In this document: one piece after another, positions 11,904 to 23,556 of the stretch
Layout: the number at the start of each line of letters is the position of its first letter
How positions within the stretch are numbered: position 1 is the first letter of the stretch
Assembly (NCBI RefSeq): GCF_030463535.1
Contig: NC_132896.1
Span: 22,859,709-22,923,708 of the forward strand
Reading direction: 5' to 3'
DNA length: 64,000 bases
From: Salminus brasiliensis
Lineage: Eukaryota; Chordata; Actinopteri; Characiformes; Bryconidae
Position numbers and translations under genes: made by a program
Notes under the pieces: generated by a model
Seen by the model: only the letters and a program-made list of their open reading frames with translations
Databases searched by the model: none
Told to the model about the DNA's origin: nothing

Positions 11904-12061
11904 AGTGTTTCTCAATCTTGGTCCTGATGGGCCTCTGTGCTGCATGAATTTTCTCCTCACTCAGTCACACCCACTTTAACCTTTAACCATCAGGTGTGTT
12001 GGGAGCAGAGGAATGTCTAAAATGTTCAGGGTGGCCCAACAAACCAGAATTGAGAACCACT
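11904..12061. mobile_element. short palindromic MITE
   Basis: Ends are inverted repeats: agcagtgtttctcaat at the left and, at the right, attgagaaccactgct, its near-perfect complement. About 158 bp with no coding capacity. Length and TIR fit a miniature inverted-repeat transposable element. Confidence 0.7.
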
Positions 12062-12246
12062 GCTTTTGATGAGCTATTTAAAGCTCACTTTGTCTTTAGT
12101 CTCTCCTATGATGAAGCCCTGAGCAATTTCTATACATTTGTGCAAACCACAGTGTACTGTATAAAAGTCTACAGATATCTCCTGGACCAGTCTAGACGCT
12201 TCAGTTTATGTGTCTTGTTCAGTGATGGTCGTTTTAGCCTTCCTTA

Positions 12247-12740
12247 CCATGGTCATATCTCTGAGTACTGAACAGCTTGTACTTCTTGGTACTCCAGGTA
12301 GGTTGCAGTTCTGGAATATGACAGACCTGAAAGATAATGGGTTCCTGGTAGCTTCACGCGATTCTTTTTAAATTCTTGGCAGTTAATTTGCATTTTTCTT
12401 CTCAACACGTTTCTTGCGACCCTGTTGACTATTTGCAACAAAATGTTTGATGGTTCTGTGATCACGCCCCAATAATATAAGTGCTGCATCCCTCCGAGAA
12501 ACTTTTTGGTATTGTCTTTTTTGGCCCATTTTGCCTAAAGAAAAAAGCTGCCTAATAATTGTGTACACCTTGATATAGGGTGTTGACATCCTTAGGTCAC
12601 ATTCCCTCATTACACAGACACACATCACCTGCTGTGCTTAAATCCATTATGCATTCAAGCCAGCTTGGAGTTAGAAAATATACCTAAGAATGATTATATG
12701 GTCAAAGTACTCACTTGTCTAATAATTGTGCACACAGTGT
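12247..12740 (-). mobile_element. Tc1-like fragment (5' TIR and HTH domain)
   Basis: On the minus strand, from a terminal repeat at the high-coordinate end (cactgtgtgcacaattatta) it runs into the start of a transposase. Readable motifs include RDAALILLGRDHRTI and VANSQQGRKKR, typical of the N-terminal HTH and basic region. The catalytic domain is absent, the low-coordinate end being truncated near 12250. No intact frame. Confidence 0.7.
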
Positions 12741-14052
12741 AGTTGAACCTGAAGAACATGTCCTTGGAGTGAGAAATAAAACAGCAGGTATATACCCGTA
12801 GCCAGTTCCATGTAACAAACATAAGGTTTTGTGAAATCCTTCAGTGGAACACATTTCTGTAGGTTTTGTTTGACTAGTAGAGAAGAAATACAATCTGTAT
12901 TTACTGAGGATCATCATGGCCTAATTTTCTGTCCAAAAGAACGTCACACTGAACATTGTAGGTACTCAAAATCAAAACCTGCTCTACTTCCAGCATTGGG
13001 TGTTAAAAGGTATTGTGTGTTCAATTCTTTACAGTATTTACCTAGTTGACATTATGCATACCTTTACTTAACAGGGTTATGTTTTTGTGAACACTCATCA
13101 TCTGAATGAATACAGAGCTTTTATTATAGTTATACAGAAAGCAAAAACAAACCAAGGTCCTTACAATTGAATGACAAGAGCAAACACCTGTGGTTGAATG
13201 CTATCCAGTCATGGTGTGTTCTGCGCAACACTTTCCTTATATTTGGTAAGGTCATTGAAAGTGGTAACAGTCTCTGGAATCTATTTCTCATTTTGTGACA
13301 CAGATAGTCAACATTAGTGTTCTCCCCAATTGTAACAGATGGAATATGTTAATTGAAACATGTGCTCTGTGATTGAGTGTATTAAATGTAATTAAATGTA
13401 AGATCAGTGTATTAAATGTGTATTAAATAAATTTTCTTTCTAAATCTTATACATATTCGGTGTATGCATTTCGAGGGTAAACAGTGATTTCAAAAGGTCT
13501 GTAAAAATTTTAAAACTCAAAAAAAAAAAAAAAAGCAGCATCAGGTTAATTGGCATTTCAGTATAAGAACTATGGTCTCCAAAGATTTGAGTTTGGTTCT
13601 ACAACACAAACAGTCTCAAGTTTGGAGGGACTACTCAGAAGTACTTGGACAGACGTTACATTTAGAGGCATTTTCTGATGTTTCAACTACTAACTAGGTC
13701 AGAAATTATGGTACAGAGTATGAAGTTGGTATGTTCATTTGCACTGGATAATATGACCTTCCAGAGTTATCCAGAGTTATCCAGATCTGTATTATTATAA
13801 TACATAGAGCATGATACAAGAGCATGTTTTCATACTTGCTGGTAGTGTTGACACACTGTATTGAGGAGAAAGATGCATTTTCTGTTATCTGTATAGACCA
13901 GCTTACTTATATTAGATCCTTATAGTAGACACTTAAGGTATGCAAAATCAGTGTCAATATAGAGAAAACGCTTGTAAAGTAAAAAGTGACCTCATAAGAG
14001 TCAGTTTATTACATTGCACTCTGTGCTGAGAAAATGTAACACTGAGTAGCGT
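12741..14052. other. anonymous non-coding stretch
   Basis: AT-rich, no exon or repeat recognised. A short A-tract lies near 13520. Confidence 0.4.
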
Positions 14053-14446
14053 TGTCACGGTTTGGTGAAGCTTGGAGGCAGACATACGCACAGGATATTT
14101 ATTAACCAAGGAAAACAAAAACAGAACAAACAGGCAGGAAACACAAACTGGGGAAGAATCTAAACACAGACCAACAAAAGAATCAAACAAAAACAGAACC
14201 AATAGGCAAATCAACCTATTGTTAAACAAACAAACAAACAAACAAACAAACAAAACAGCCACCAAACTGACATGAACATACAGACAAGGAAAGGTTGAAA
14301 CAAAGGGGTACTTATACACAGGGAAGGAACACCTGATACTACACCTGGGGGCGTGGCTGGTGAGGAGACACAGGTGGGAACACTGACGAACAGGCGGGGC
14401 TAGGACTGACAAACAAACAGAGCCATGTGCGGGACGGGACATGACA
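14053..14446 (-). mobile_element. solo LTR candidate
   Basis: On the minus strand it begins TGTCATGTCC and ends CCGTGACA, the TG...CA form of an LTR. It has a TATA-like cctgtgtataagtac and a poly(A)-signal-like ttaataaatatcc in the expected order. No internal retroviral sequence adjoins it. I could not find an exact target duplication in the flanks. Confidence 0.55.
14224..14256. repeat. (AAAC)n microsatellite in the solo LTR
   Basis: About eight AAAC units inside the LTR-like element. It explains the Lys/Asn/Thr-rich frame that crosses it. Confidence 0.9.
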
Positions 14447-14810
14447 AAACGTGCTTGAGAGCTAACTGTTGAAATGAACTCTCATGCAGTTATTTATGTG
14501 TCTGTGGATTTTGCTGTGTAGTGTTAATGTATATATAGAAGTTAATGTATATATATATTCTGTATTTTTATTTGGTACATACATACCTGTGTTTTTTACT
14601 ACTATGAGGGTCTATGCACCTAAGTTCTTCACTCACCTTTACACCTGTGTAATGTGATGTGACAATAAATGTCATTTGATTTGATTTGACAAGCACTTCC
14701 TTTATAATATGTTTGAACATGTTTGGCATTATATACTCCCTATATATACTCTATTCTTTTACTGTATGTGTATATAATAGATGTTATTGATGTTTGTGCC
14801 ACGTCACTAG

Positions 14811-15623
14811 TCCGGATCCGGTGGACGAGGTGAAGATTGCCTTTCTTGTATCCTGTCTCGCTGGCGAAGCTCTGGATTGGGCCATTGCCATCTGGGAGGA
14901 GCTTAGCATGAAGCCCTTCTCGGAGTACCAGAAGCACTTCGACGCGGTGTTTCAGCAATCCTGAAGGGGGCTCCCGCAGGGCGACCTGCTGCTGCGGCTG
15001 GAGCAGGGCAGCAGGTCGGCAGCTCACTATGCGCTGGAGTTTCGCGCCATGCGTAGTGGGTGGAGTCACACCGCACTGGTCACCCTGTTCCGCAACGGGC
15101 TGACCCCCGTTTGCAGCAGTGTTGAGGTGAATTGCTTGAGCTGGATGAGCTCATAGCGCTCACCATCAGGGCTGACTGTACCTGTAGCTCCCAGCCATGC
15201 CACGTTCCCCAAGCCATGCCACGTTCCCTAGCCATGCCCAGTATCCTAGCCATGCCACCCAGCCCGCAGCCACCTCCGTGATGGGACCTGGACAGCGAAC
15301 CCATGGAGGTGGGCGTGTGCCACCTCACGCCCACAGCCACTCCTGAGGTCTACGCCCCAGCGGTGGCTGTGCCCAGCGCTCAAGTCAAGCCGGCGCCCAG
15401 AGCCTCTGCTCATGTCACGTTGGCGCCAACCGCCTCTGTTCCTGTCCCGGCGGTTTTCACACCAGTCTTGTTTGTGTTTCATGTTTTCCAGTTCAGCCTG
15501 TGGGGCCCGGGCCCCTGGACGTGGTCACTCTGGCGGCCACGCCACCAGAACCTGCGGAGGCGAGTGGACCCCCATTCACGTGGTCAGGCAGGTGCGCTCC
15601 TGGGTGCCGGCCGATCAGGGTGC
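14811..15623 (+). mobile_element. Ty3/gypsy remnant A (gag piece, then pol end)
   Basis: 14811-15110 encodes a gag capsid segment (VSCLAGEALDWAIAIWEE, then LPQGDLLLRLEQG and AAHYALEFRAM) with an in-frame TGA between them. From about 15465 the sequence matches the end of pol: an HPVFHVSQLKP-like block, GPGPLDVVTLAATPPEP, and the chromodomain-end RSWVPAD block. Everything between (nucleocapsid, protease, RT, most of integrase) is missing or unrecognisable. It runs directly into the LTR at 15624. Confidence 0.7.
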
Positions 15624-15908
15624 TGTCAGGTCCCGAGTCACGGCTCGCAGGCTCTCATGAGGACTTTTACGTTGACTACTATATTTCTTCGTAGTTCTCA
15701 GTTCAGGAACTGTTTTGTTTTGATTCCGAAGCCCTGCTTCGTAGTTTACATTCATGAGTTTTGCTTTTTTTGTACCCTTGTCACCTCCCTTTATTTCATG
15801 TTTGCCCAGTTCATGTATTCCCTGTTATACCATTGAGAGCCCTCCCAGTCCCAGTGTCTTACGTTGCCCAGCCTGTGTTCTCACTGCCATGCCTAACCCG
15901 GCATGACC
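15624..15908 (+). repeat. gypsy LTR shared by remnants A and B
   Basis: Starts tgtcagg directly after the pol end of remnant A and ends near ggcatgac directly before the gag of remnant B. The segment 15690-15908 matches 18339-18654, except that this copy lacks roughly 110-120 bp that are present there. It therefore serves as 3' LTR for A and 5' LTR for B. Confidence 0.7.
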
Positions 15909-15924
15909 AAATTCACGGCCGAAA

Positions 15925-16660
15925 CCTGCAAAACAGTGGGGATGTTCCTGGGGCAGCAGCAGTAAATGTTTCAAAGCATATCAGAGACTGTTGGCCACCT
16001 GCCACAGCAACAGGCGGGCCAGCAGCATCAGGTCACCCGACTAGTGGGTGGCATCCAGGAGCTCACGAAGCTGGTGCAGGCTTCGTTTGAGCCTCCTAGC
16101 TTCCCTAGCCCTGTCACCACGCCCCTAGGCATGTATCCGGTGAGCAAACCGTATTCCGGCAATCCACAGCTCTGTGAAGGGTTCCTGCTTCAGTGCTCAG
16201 TGTTTTTTAGTAACCAAATTGCTGGCACTAATAAGGCCAAGATGGCCTTTGTGGTATCCCGTCTCACGGGCAGAGCTCTGGATTGGGCCACTGCTACCTG
16301 GGAGAAGCTTTCCTTACAGAATTCCGCACTGTTTTCCAACACCCTCGGGAATGGGCTATCCAAGGGGGACCTCCTGCTCAGGCTGGGGCAGGGCACTTGT
16401 TCAGCCACCCACTACTCGCTGGAGTTTCGTACTCTGGCATCGGGAAGTGGGTGGAATCATGCGGCTCTAGCTTTATTCCATAACAGACTGAGCCCCCGCC
16501 TGCAAAAGGAGTTGGCTTGTCGTAATGATAAGCTGAACTTAGATCAGCTGATCTCTCCGGTCATTCGGCTGGACCAACTCCTTAGTCGCCCGGTCACACC
16601 CTGATCCCAGGCCCAGCAGGTGGTCTTCCTGTCACCGATCACGCGGTCCACCTTGGCGCC
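15925..16660 (+). pseudogene. gypsy remnant B, gag
   Basis: The 212-codon frame at 15966-16604 covers a Ty3/gypsy gag. It has an N-terminal Gln-rich helix, a capsid block (FLLQCSVFFSNQIAG, KMAFVVSRLTGRALDWATA), then KGDLLLRLGQG and HYSLEFRTLASGSGW, and a final helix (LDQLISPVIRLDQLL). No CCHC knuckle follows and the frame stops at 16604. It belongs to the same family as the gag scrap at 14811-15110. The start codon at 15966 may not be the original one. Confidence 0.75.
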
Positions 16661-16849
16661 CCTGGCTTGTTAAGCATAATCCCATGGCCCAAGAGGGAGA
16701 TAGCATCTTGGTCCTCTTAGGCCCAGATCCCTGTGCCTGCGTCATGCCCCATAACTGTACATATGTCCCTGAGCCCCTCTGTAAATGTCTTGTAACCAGG
16801 GCACACTCCTCCCCATCGTCCAGGCACCCGGGGGAGACCCGCACATATC

Positions 16850-17435
16850 ACCTCCTAGCCCCAAAGTACCGGTGGAAGAGCATGTGTGTGGATATCCACG
16901 CCCGCCATGGTGGCCTCATGTAGCGTGTGTGCCCAGTGTAAGACCCCCAAGGCACTCCCTTCAGAAAAGCTAATGCCCTTACCTGTGTCTGAACGCCCCT
17001 GGTCGCATCTTGCAATCAACTTTGTCACCGATCTGCCTGAGTCCGGAGGACAGGCGGTGATAATGATGATTGTGGATAGGTTCTCCAGGGACATACATTT
17101 TCTCTTGTTCCCATCCCTGCTTACGGCCATGCAAACCGCCCAAGCCCTGGTCGACCATGTCCTCCGCAACTTTGGCATTCCGGAGGACATTGTGTCGGAC
17201 TGGGGTAGTCAATTTACCTCAAAGGTCTGGGGGGCCCTCTGTGAGCATCTGGGGGTGAGTGTGAGTCTCACTTCAGGATATTTTCCCCCCAAACCAACGG
17301 TCAGTGTGAGCACACCAACCAGGAGCTGAGGAAATTTCTCTGTTCGTACTGTTTTAAGTACTCCAGCGACTGGAGTATTTGGTCTGGGCAGAGATGGCCC
17401 AAAACTCCCTGAGGTGTGCTACCACTGGTCTCTCA
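16850..17435 (+). pseudogene. gypsy remnant B, integrase core
   Basis: Part of the zinc-binding region (CSVCAQCKTPK) leads into the integrase core: HLAINFVTDLPESG with the first Asp replaced by Asn (DFVTD is usual), VDRFSR, then FGIPEDIVSDWGSQF with the second Asp. A frameshift follows near 17290, before the catalytic Glu. Protease, RT and RNase H are deleted between gag and this piece. The homologous region of the copy at 61386-62232 gives the expected order. Confidence 0.75.
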
Positions 17436-17925
17436 CCTTAAACGGCCACCCAGCCCAACCTGCTGGAAGATTGCCCGCTGAGGTCCCCTCTACCTGCGTC
17501 AAACCAGCTGCCACCTACCGGTTCAACCAGCAGGCCCCCCACTCACCACCACCCATAGCAGACCAGCAGCTCACCCGCCTACCACTGCTACCTGTTTAGT
17601 GACCTTGTTAAAACCATTTTTAACTATCTGTTATACCTGGTTTGGTCATTTTTATCATTAATGTTTAAATAGTTCTGACCAGAGGAGGATGGGTCCCCCT
17701 TGTGAGTCTTGGTTCCTCCCAAGGTTTTTTCCTCCAGCTCTGAGGGAGTTTTTCCTTGCCACTGTCGCCGTTGGCTTGCTCACGGGGGGTCTTTGATCCA
17801 TCATGTCTTACGTTATTTTCTTCTTTCTTCTTTGTCTTTGTCTTTTATTAATCACTATTCATGTAAAGCTGCTTTGTGACGACAGCAGTTGTAAAAAGCG
17901 CTATACAAATAAATCTGACCTGACT
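17436..17925 (+). mobile_element. L2 3' tail inserted into gypsy pol
   Basis: A 5'-truncated L2 copy with the same 3' UTR as at 10890-11400 (ggccacccagcc, tggaagattgcc, gttctgaccagaggaggatg, gcgctatacaaataaa). It sits between the integrase core and the end of gypsy pol, so it was inserted after the gypsy element. Confidence 0.85.
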
Positions 17926-18338
17926 TGACTACAGAAGAACGTTCCTGGGTGCCGGCTGACCATGTCTTGGACCCTGCCCTGCTCACGGACTTCCATGCCC
18001 GTTTTCCTAGCAAGCCACATCTGTGCCCCACTCTTGCCAGCGCTCCGCACGGACTCCCAGGCCGAGGTGCCCGCGCCACGGATTGTAGCGCCATAGGTTG
18101 CATGCACTATGCAGCCGGCTTACCTTGTTAAACTAACAATGAACACATGGGACTGGGGCTTCATAAGTCAAGGCGATTCAGTCTCTCGTTGCCGTGAGCC
18201 TTCTACAGTCTGCTCAAGGGGAAGTACATTGATCTTGATCTTTCATGTTTGGTCTGATTGCCGTTTTTTACGCTTACTTGTTTGCCCTGTCACTTAGGTA
18301 CTGTTTTGTTGTCACTAACACTAACAAAGCTTTTCATT
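17926..18338 (+). mobile_element. gypsy remnant B, pol C-terminal end and trailer
   Basis: The first part encodes [17 protein letters not shown] and [10 protein letters not shown], the end of the chromodomain of a chromovirus-type pol. The rest to the 3' LTR is non-coding. Continuity with 16850-17435 is broken only by the L2 insertion. Confidence 0.7.
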
Positions 18339-18654
18339 TCATAGTTCTGTTTTGTTTTGATTTCAAAGCCCTGCTTCGTAGTTTACGTTCATGAGTTTTG
18401 CTTTTTATTGTACCCCTGTCACCTCCCTTTAGTTCATGTTTGACCAGTTCATGTATTCCGTTATACCGTTCAGAGCCCCCCAGTCCCAGGTGTCTTACGT
18501 TGCCCAGTGTTGTCAAGTTCTGTTTGTTACTTTCATGTTATGACCCTTAGTTTGCATTTCTTTTATTCCTTGTGTTTATCCTTAGTCTTGCATGGTCCAA
18601 CCGTGCAAGTGTTTTTCCCTTTGTTCTCACTGCCATGCCTGACCCAGCATGACA
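18339..18654 (+). repeat. gypsy remnant B, 3' LTR
   Basis: Matches the LTR at 15690-15908 (agccctgcttcgtagttta, catgagttttgcttttt, gttcatgtattcc) and ends cccagcatgaca. It contains extra sequence (about 18507-18620) absent from the upstream copy. Its left edge is uncertain and could lie further left. Confidence 0.7.
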
Positions 18655-18689
18655 ATAGCATTCGGTTAGATATGATATGATGAGGCTAT

Positions 18690-19400
18690 TCCTGTGATTT
18701 CAACCATGTTCTCTAATTTTGCTAATATCTTGGATATAAATGTTAAGTTCGAGATGGGTCTGTAATTAGACAATACACTAGGATCAAGATTTGGTTTCTT
18801 GATTAACAGTTTTATTAATGCTAATTTAAGGGTTTTGGGTAATGACCTAAGCTAAGGGATGAATTGACTATTGTTAAAAGAGGTCTAATCATAAATGGTA
18901 GTGTTTCTTTCAGTATTTTTGAGGGAATTGGGTCAAGTGTACAGTTTGTACATTTTGGTGAGGACATTTTCTTTTCTAGTTCTTGCTGTGGAAGTGGGTA
19001 GAAGGCTTCCAGCCTTTGTTCTACAACTAGGTTATGCTCTAAATCAGCTACAGCCATGTTTGATTTAATAAGGAGGGTTGGATTTGTTGTCTAATGTTTT
19101 CTATTTTGTTATTAAAATTGTCCATAAAAACATTAAAGGTTAAAGGAGCTGAAATCTGGGGTTGAGTATTTGCCTGGCTTTTAGTAAGTTTAGAAATCTC
19201 ACTAAAAAGTACTTTGAGATTGTTTTTGTTACTCTCGATCAGCGAAGCCAAATACGCTGAGCGAGCTTTAATGAGTGCCCTTCGATATTCACTCTGGCTG
19301 CACTTCCAGGCAGAGTGGAACACCTCTAGGTTGGTCATCCGCCATTTCCGCTCTAGTTTTCACACTAGTTTTCGTTTTTTTTAAGGTACCAAGGTGCATG
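18690..19400 (-). mobile_element. L2 fragment (RT N-terminal region)
   Basis: Minus-strand frames at 19048-19338 and 18821-19057 read NLEVFHSAWKCSQSEYRRAL, then ENIRQQIQPSLLNQTWL and LEHNLVVEQRLEAFYPL, matching ORF2 of the L2 at 8446-9230. Truncated at both ends, with several stops and a frameshift. Confidence 0.8.
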
Positions 19401-20394
19401 TTTTTTTTTTTGCTGTCATTTTGCATCTAAGCGGTGCCACTTTGTCATTTAGCCATACTTCTAGAACCACTAAGGAACACAGGAAACACTAGCAACACAA
19501 GGGATGTCCCATTCAAGTTTTTTTTTGCCTCAGATCCAAGTACCTTAATTCTGACTGTCGGACGATACCATTTTGATCCAATATTTGTGTTTAAAAATAC
19601 AACTCTACAATTTAGATAAGATATATGTTAATCAACACTAGTAAACACTAGTAAAATAACTGTATTTTTAGTGAGCAGTTTATATAATGTTTGGTAGCAA
19701 CTTTTTAAAAGGATTGTTTTAAACTTTATAGTGTGTTTAATATCTTATAATCCAGTCTGACTGACCATTCAGCTCCTAGTTCCTTTAAAATGCTGTAGTC
19801 AGTATACTTTGTGTGTGTGTCTGTATGGTTGTGTATGTTTGTAGTTGTACACTGAACTGATAGCTGTTGCTGTTTTTCGACTATGTGTAATAACTGTATA
19901 GTGTGGTGATTTTCAGTTCTGAATGCACTGTTCAGTACTGGTTTCGAAAAATGTAAATGAGTGCAGTTCTTCCACTGGAGGAATGGAGCGTTTCTACAAT
20001 AGTTTCACTTCTAACCAGATTTAGGAGTAAATCAAGAGTATATCTCCCCAAATGAATATAATAGAATATTATTATTTTGCACAAGTACAACTGTGTGGTT
20101 TTAGTGGCATGGGGAAAATAGACACTAAATGTTGTCTTAACCTTACCATAAGCTTATCGTCTTAGAGTGTTTAATAGGTTATTGCATAAATAAAATAATA
20201 AATAATAATAAAAAAAACAATGTTGAGTGTCTTAAGAAGATGTTAAGAAATTATTAAGACTTTCAAGATATTTTTTGAGAACTTTGATTGTTTAGAGTAG
20301 CATTTAAGAACATTCTTAGGAAAGCTTTTTGAATCTGGACTGGGCATGAAAGCAGATACCTGATCCCCAACAAAACACTTTAGCTAAAAAACAC
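19401..20394. other. anonymous AT-rich stretch
   Basis: No exon or repeat recognised. Confidence 0.4.
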
Positions 20395-20890
20395 CACAGC
20401 AACGACCTGAGAATCCATGGCAACTGCCTAGCAACACTATAGTAACCACCAAGTGACACAATAGCAACCACATGAAATACCATAGCAACCACCTAGCAAC
20501 CAATTACAAACACAGTAGCAACAACAAGCTATCTGAGTCAACTGCTCTAAACCTCTTCTTAGACAAGTTCTTTGTCACACAAGGACTGGCTGTAGTGTTA
20601 TATATCTAATATAATGAATGAGAGGTAAAGAGGTTTTATTATGCTGTCGTAAATTACAGCAACATTCACTTAGCAACACCATAATCAACCACAATAGTAA
20701 CTGCCTAGCGCCACCGTAGCAACCACTTAGGAACCATCTGGCAAACAACGTAAACAACTTAATATAAAACACCTAGTAACACTAGCACACATTTTGCAAC
20801 CACATAGCAACATCATAGCAACCACCTGAGATACCACTGCAACCACTTAGCAATGCCATAGCAACATCAGAGGTACCATAGTGACACCAT
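20395..20890. repeat. degenerate array of CCATAGCAACCAC-like motifs
   Basis: About twenty imperfect copies of a ~20 bp unit built from 'catagcaaccacctagcaac', interrupted by a less regular stretch at 20520-20640. It is diverged and has no constant spacer, so it is a decayed minisatellite and not a CRISPR array. Some units (20415-20424, 20480-20489, 20856-20865) spell CCATGGCAAC or CCATAGCAAC. Confidence 0.7.
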
Positions 20891-21489
20891 ATCAACCACA
20901 TTTAGGCCCTCATACCTTTTTTTACCTCCTTTTACCTTTTTTGACTCTTCTTCATATTTATAAGACTATAGACTACAGAGAAAACATTTACGTCAGGTTT
21001 TACCTTGTCATGGACAAACACAATATAACAATATGAATTATTGGTGAATTACTGGTGAAAATGTTTGTGCTGGCAACAAGAGGTCTTAGGTGAAAGAGTG
21101 TCATTGATAAGATAATGTAGTGTAAAGTGTAATGTAGATAATGTAGATAATGTAGTGCAAGTACAAATGACTGTGGTAAAATTCTGGAGACAAGGAACAA
21201 ACACAAAAAGTTTTTGTTTGTCTGTTTCTTGTCTGTGCCTTGGCTACACCTTGTCACTAGTGTTCACACCTCTGCCTCCTTTGTAGCCCTGCTACTTTGT
21301 TAGTATTGTGTGTGTTTATACATAAATCTGTGTATTTCTTGTTGTTTTCCCAGTGTTTTGGTATTTTTTTGGTGTGTTTCTTTCGTATGCTTCTGTTTGC
21401 TTTTGTTTTGTAATAAAATATTACTTGCGTTTACATCTGCCTTCACCTCCAAGCTGTATAGTCCCTGCTATAACTCCAGCAAAGCCAAG
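20891..21489. other. anonymous stretch
   Basis: AT-rich; no feature recognised. Confidence 0.4.
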
Positions 21490-21960
21490 GTAAAGTCATA
21501 CAAAATATGCCGCTCCAACTCCAGTTTAAATCAGTTAAGACACTGGGTCATGAAGAGCCATCTAAGGCATTCAGAAAGGTTATAGATGCTGAGGAATCTG
21601 GGAAGGGATTTATAAAGATCTCAGAACAATAAGAAAGTAGCTGTACCACTTTTCACTATCACTTACAAGCAACACGGCCAGGTTAAGCCCTCCTAGCAAG
21701 TTTATCCCAAGAGAAGGCCAGAAAATGATTAAAGATGTCCAACAATATCCAACAATGTAATGTAAAGTCTCTTAAAATGTCACCACAGGACCCACAGGTC
21801 ATTCTTGCCACAATTTATGTCAAAGTAAAGCATCTCCCAACAGAAAGAGACCAAACAAGTTTGATTTCAAAGGGAGGTGTGCAAGGAGAAAACCTTTACT
21901 GTCCAAAAAAAAAAGTTAGGGAGTTATAGAGAAAAAGGAGTTATGTAACAAAAATTTGCT
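21490..21960 (+). mobile_element. degenerate Tc1-like relic
   Basis: Contains blocks seen in Tc1-type transposase genes on the plus strand (ggaatctgggaagggattta, aaagatctcagaacaa, aagagaccaaacaag, ggagaaaacctttactgtcc). Much is deleted and no frame is open. A second copy of the same relic flanks the SINE at 49730-50170. Confidence 0.5.
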
Positions 21961-22157
21961 TATAAACCTAATTTGCAATGGGGGTTGAATAATTTCAATT
22001 GCAACCATATATTTCTACACTATTATGCCTGCATATTTACCCTGTATTTACAATTCTAGCTAAAGTCAGCATCTGATGAACATATGGTTGCAGAAATTAA
22101 ATGACTTGTTCACTGTGATCTTGTATTGTAATGTTTTAAAATATCTATATCTATCTA

Positions 22158-23012
22158 CAGTGAGGAAAATAAGTATTTGAACACCCTGCGACTTTGCAAG
22201 TTCTCCCACTTAGAAATCATGGAGGGGTCTGAAATTTTCATCTTAGGTGCATGTTCACTGTGAAAGACATAATCTAAAATAAATTCCGGAAATCACAATG
22301 TATGATTTTTAAATAATTTATTTGTGTTACTACTGCAAATAAGTATTTGAACACCTGTGAAAATCAATGTTAATATTTGGTACAGTAGCCTTTGTTTGCA
22401 ATTACAGAGGTCAAACATTTCCTGTAGTTTTTCAGGCTGTCGCTGAGAAACACGGAGTTTGAGCTCCCTCCAAAGATTTTCTATAGGGTTTAGGTCTGGA
22501 GACTGGCTTGGCCACTCCAGAACCTTGATATGCTTCTTACGGAGCCACTCCATGGTTATCCTGGCTGTGTGCTTTGGGTCATTGTCATGTTGAAAGACCC
22601 AGCCACAACCCATCTTCAGTGCTCTAACTGAAGGAAGGAGGTTGTTCCCCAAAATCTCGCAATACATGGCCCTGGTCATCCTCTCCTTAATACAGTGCAG
22701 TTGTCCTGTCCCATGTGCAGAAAAACACCCCCAAAGCATGATGCTTCCACCCCCATGCTTCACAGTAGGGATGGTGTTTTTGGGATGGTACTCATCATTC
22801 TTCGTCCTCCAAACACGGTGAGTGGATTTAAGACCAAACAGTTCTATTTCGGTCTCATCTGACCACAGAACTTTCTCCCATGACTCCTCTGGATCATCCA
22901 AATGGTCATGGGCAAACTTAAGATGGGCCGGGACGCGTGCTGATTTAAGCAGGGGAACCTTCCGTGCCATGCATGACTTTAAACTATGACGTCTTAGTGT
23001 ATTACCCACAGT
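22158..23012 (-). mobile_element. Tc1/mariner copy truncated at its 5' half
   Basis: The left end is intact: TA at 22156-22157, then cagtgaggaaaataag, with an inner repeat ctgcaaataagtatttgaac near 22340. The transposase (minus strand, 23009-22293) carries WSDETEI, the glycine box [14 protein letters not shown] and NPIENLW, so all three catalytic residues are present. The N-terminal HTH domain and the other TIR are missing beyond 23012. About 25 codons near the C-terminus are deleted with a frame change (after QPEKLQE). Confidence 0.85.
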
Positions 23013-23070
23013 AAAAAATACAATGAATAGTTATAGTCTCTTAATTTAAAACCTCATAATTTTATTTCAG

Positions 23071-23190
23071 ATCAGGGGCAACCAGAAGCTCCAGACCAGA
23101 GAATGAGGAAGAGAATGATCAGCTTTAGAAGACAGGTGTATGAGAGGGTGGTAATGGAAGAATGGGATAAAAAAAAGATTGCTTTGGACA
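23071..23190 (+). CDS. coding-like exon, unidentified gene, hit by Tc1
   Basis: Follows a good acceptor (ttttatttcag at 23060-23070). In the frame with two leading bases it reads without stop: QPEAPDQRMRKRMISFRR, then QVYERVVMEEWDKKKIALD. The composition (basic and acidic heptad-like residues) and the open frame look like real coding sequence. Other frames contain stops. The Tc1 at 23193 has inserted at the TA immediately after. Across the insertion point the original sequence would have reached a stop a few codons later, so this may be a last exon. I do not recognise the protein and found no upstream exons. Confidence 0.4.
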
Positions 23191-23192
23191 TA

Positions 23193-23400
23193 CAGTGGGG
23201 AGAACAAGTATTTGATACACTGCTGATCAGGTTTTCCCACTTGCAAAGCATGTAGAAGACTGTAATTTTTATCATAGGTACTCTTCAACTGTGAGTGATG
23301 GAATCTAAAACAAAAATCCAGAAAAATACATTGTATGATTTTTAAATAATTAATTTCCATTTTATTGTGGGAAATAAGTATTTGATCATCTATCAACCAG
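23193..23400 (+). repeat. left terminal inverted repeat of the intact Tc1
   Basis: Begins cagtggggagaacaag. The inner direct repeat lies at about 23366-23385. It mirrors 24590-24794. Confidence 0.9.
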
Positions 23401-23556
23401 TAAGAATTTTGGCTCTCACAGACATGTTACTTCTTCTTTAAGAAGCCCTCCTGTTCTCCACTCATTACCTGTATTAACTGCACCTGTTTGAACTCGTTAC
23501 CTGTATAAAAGACACCTGTCCACACACTCAATCAGTCAGACTCCAGCATCTCCACA

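Noticed and set aside
14072..14442. Lys/Asn-rich and Leu/Val-rich frames
   Set aside because: Shadows of the solo LTR and its AAAC repeat.
20395..20890. CRISPR-like array
   Set aside because: Units are degenerate, spacing irregular, no unique spacers, and the genome is vertebrate.
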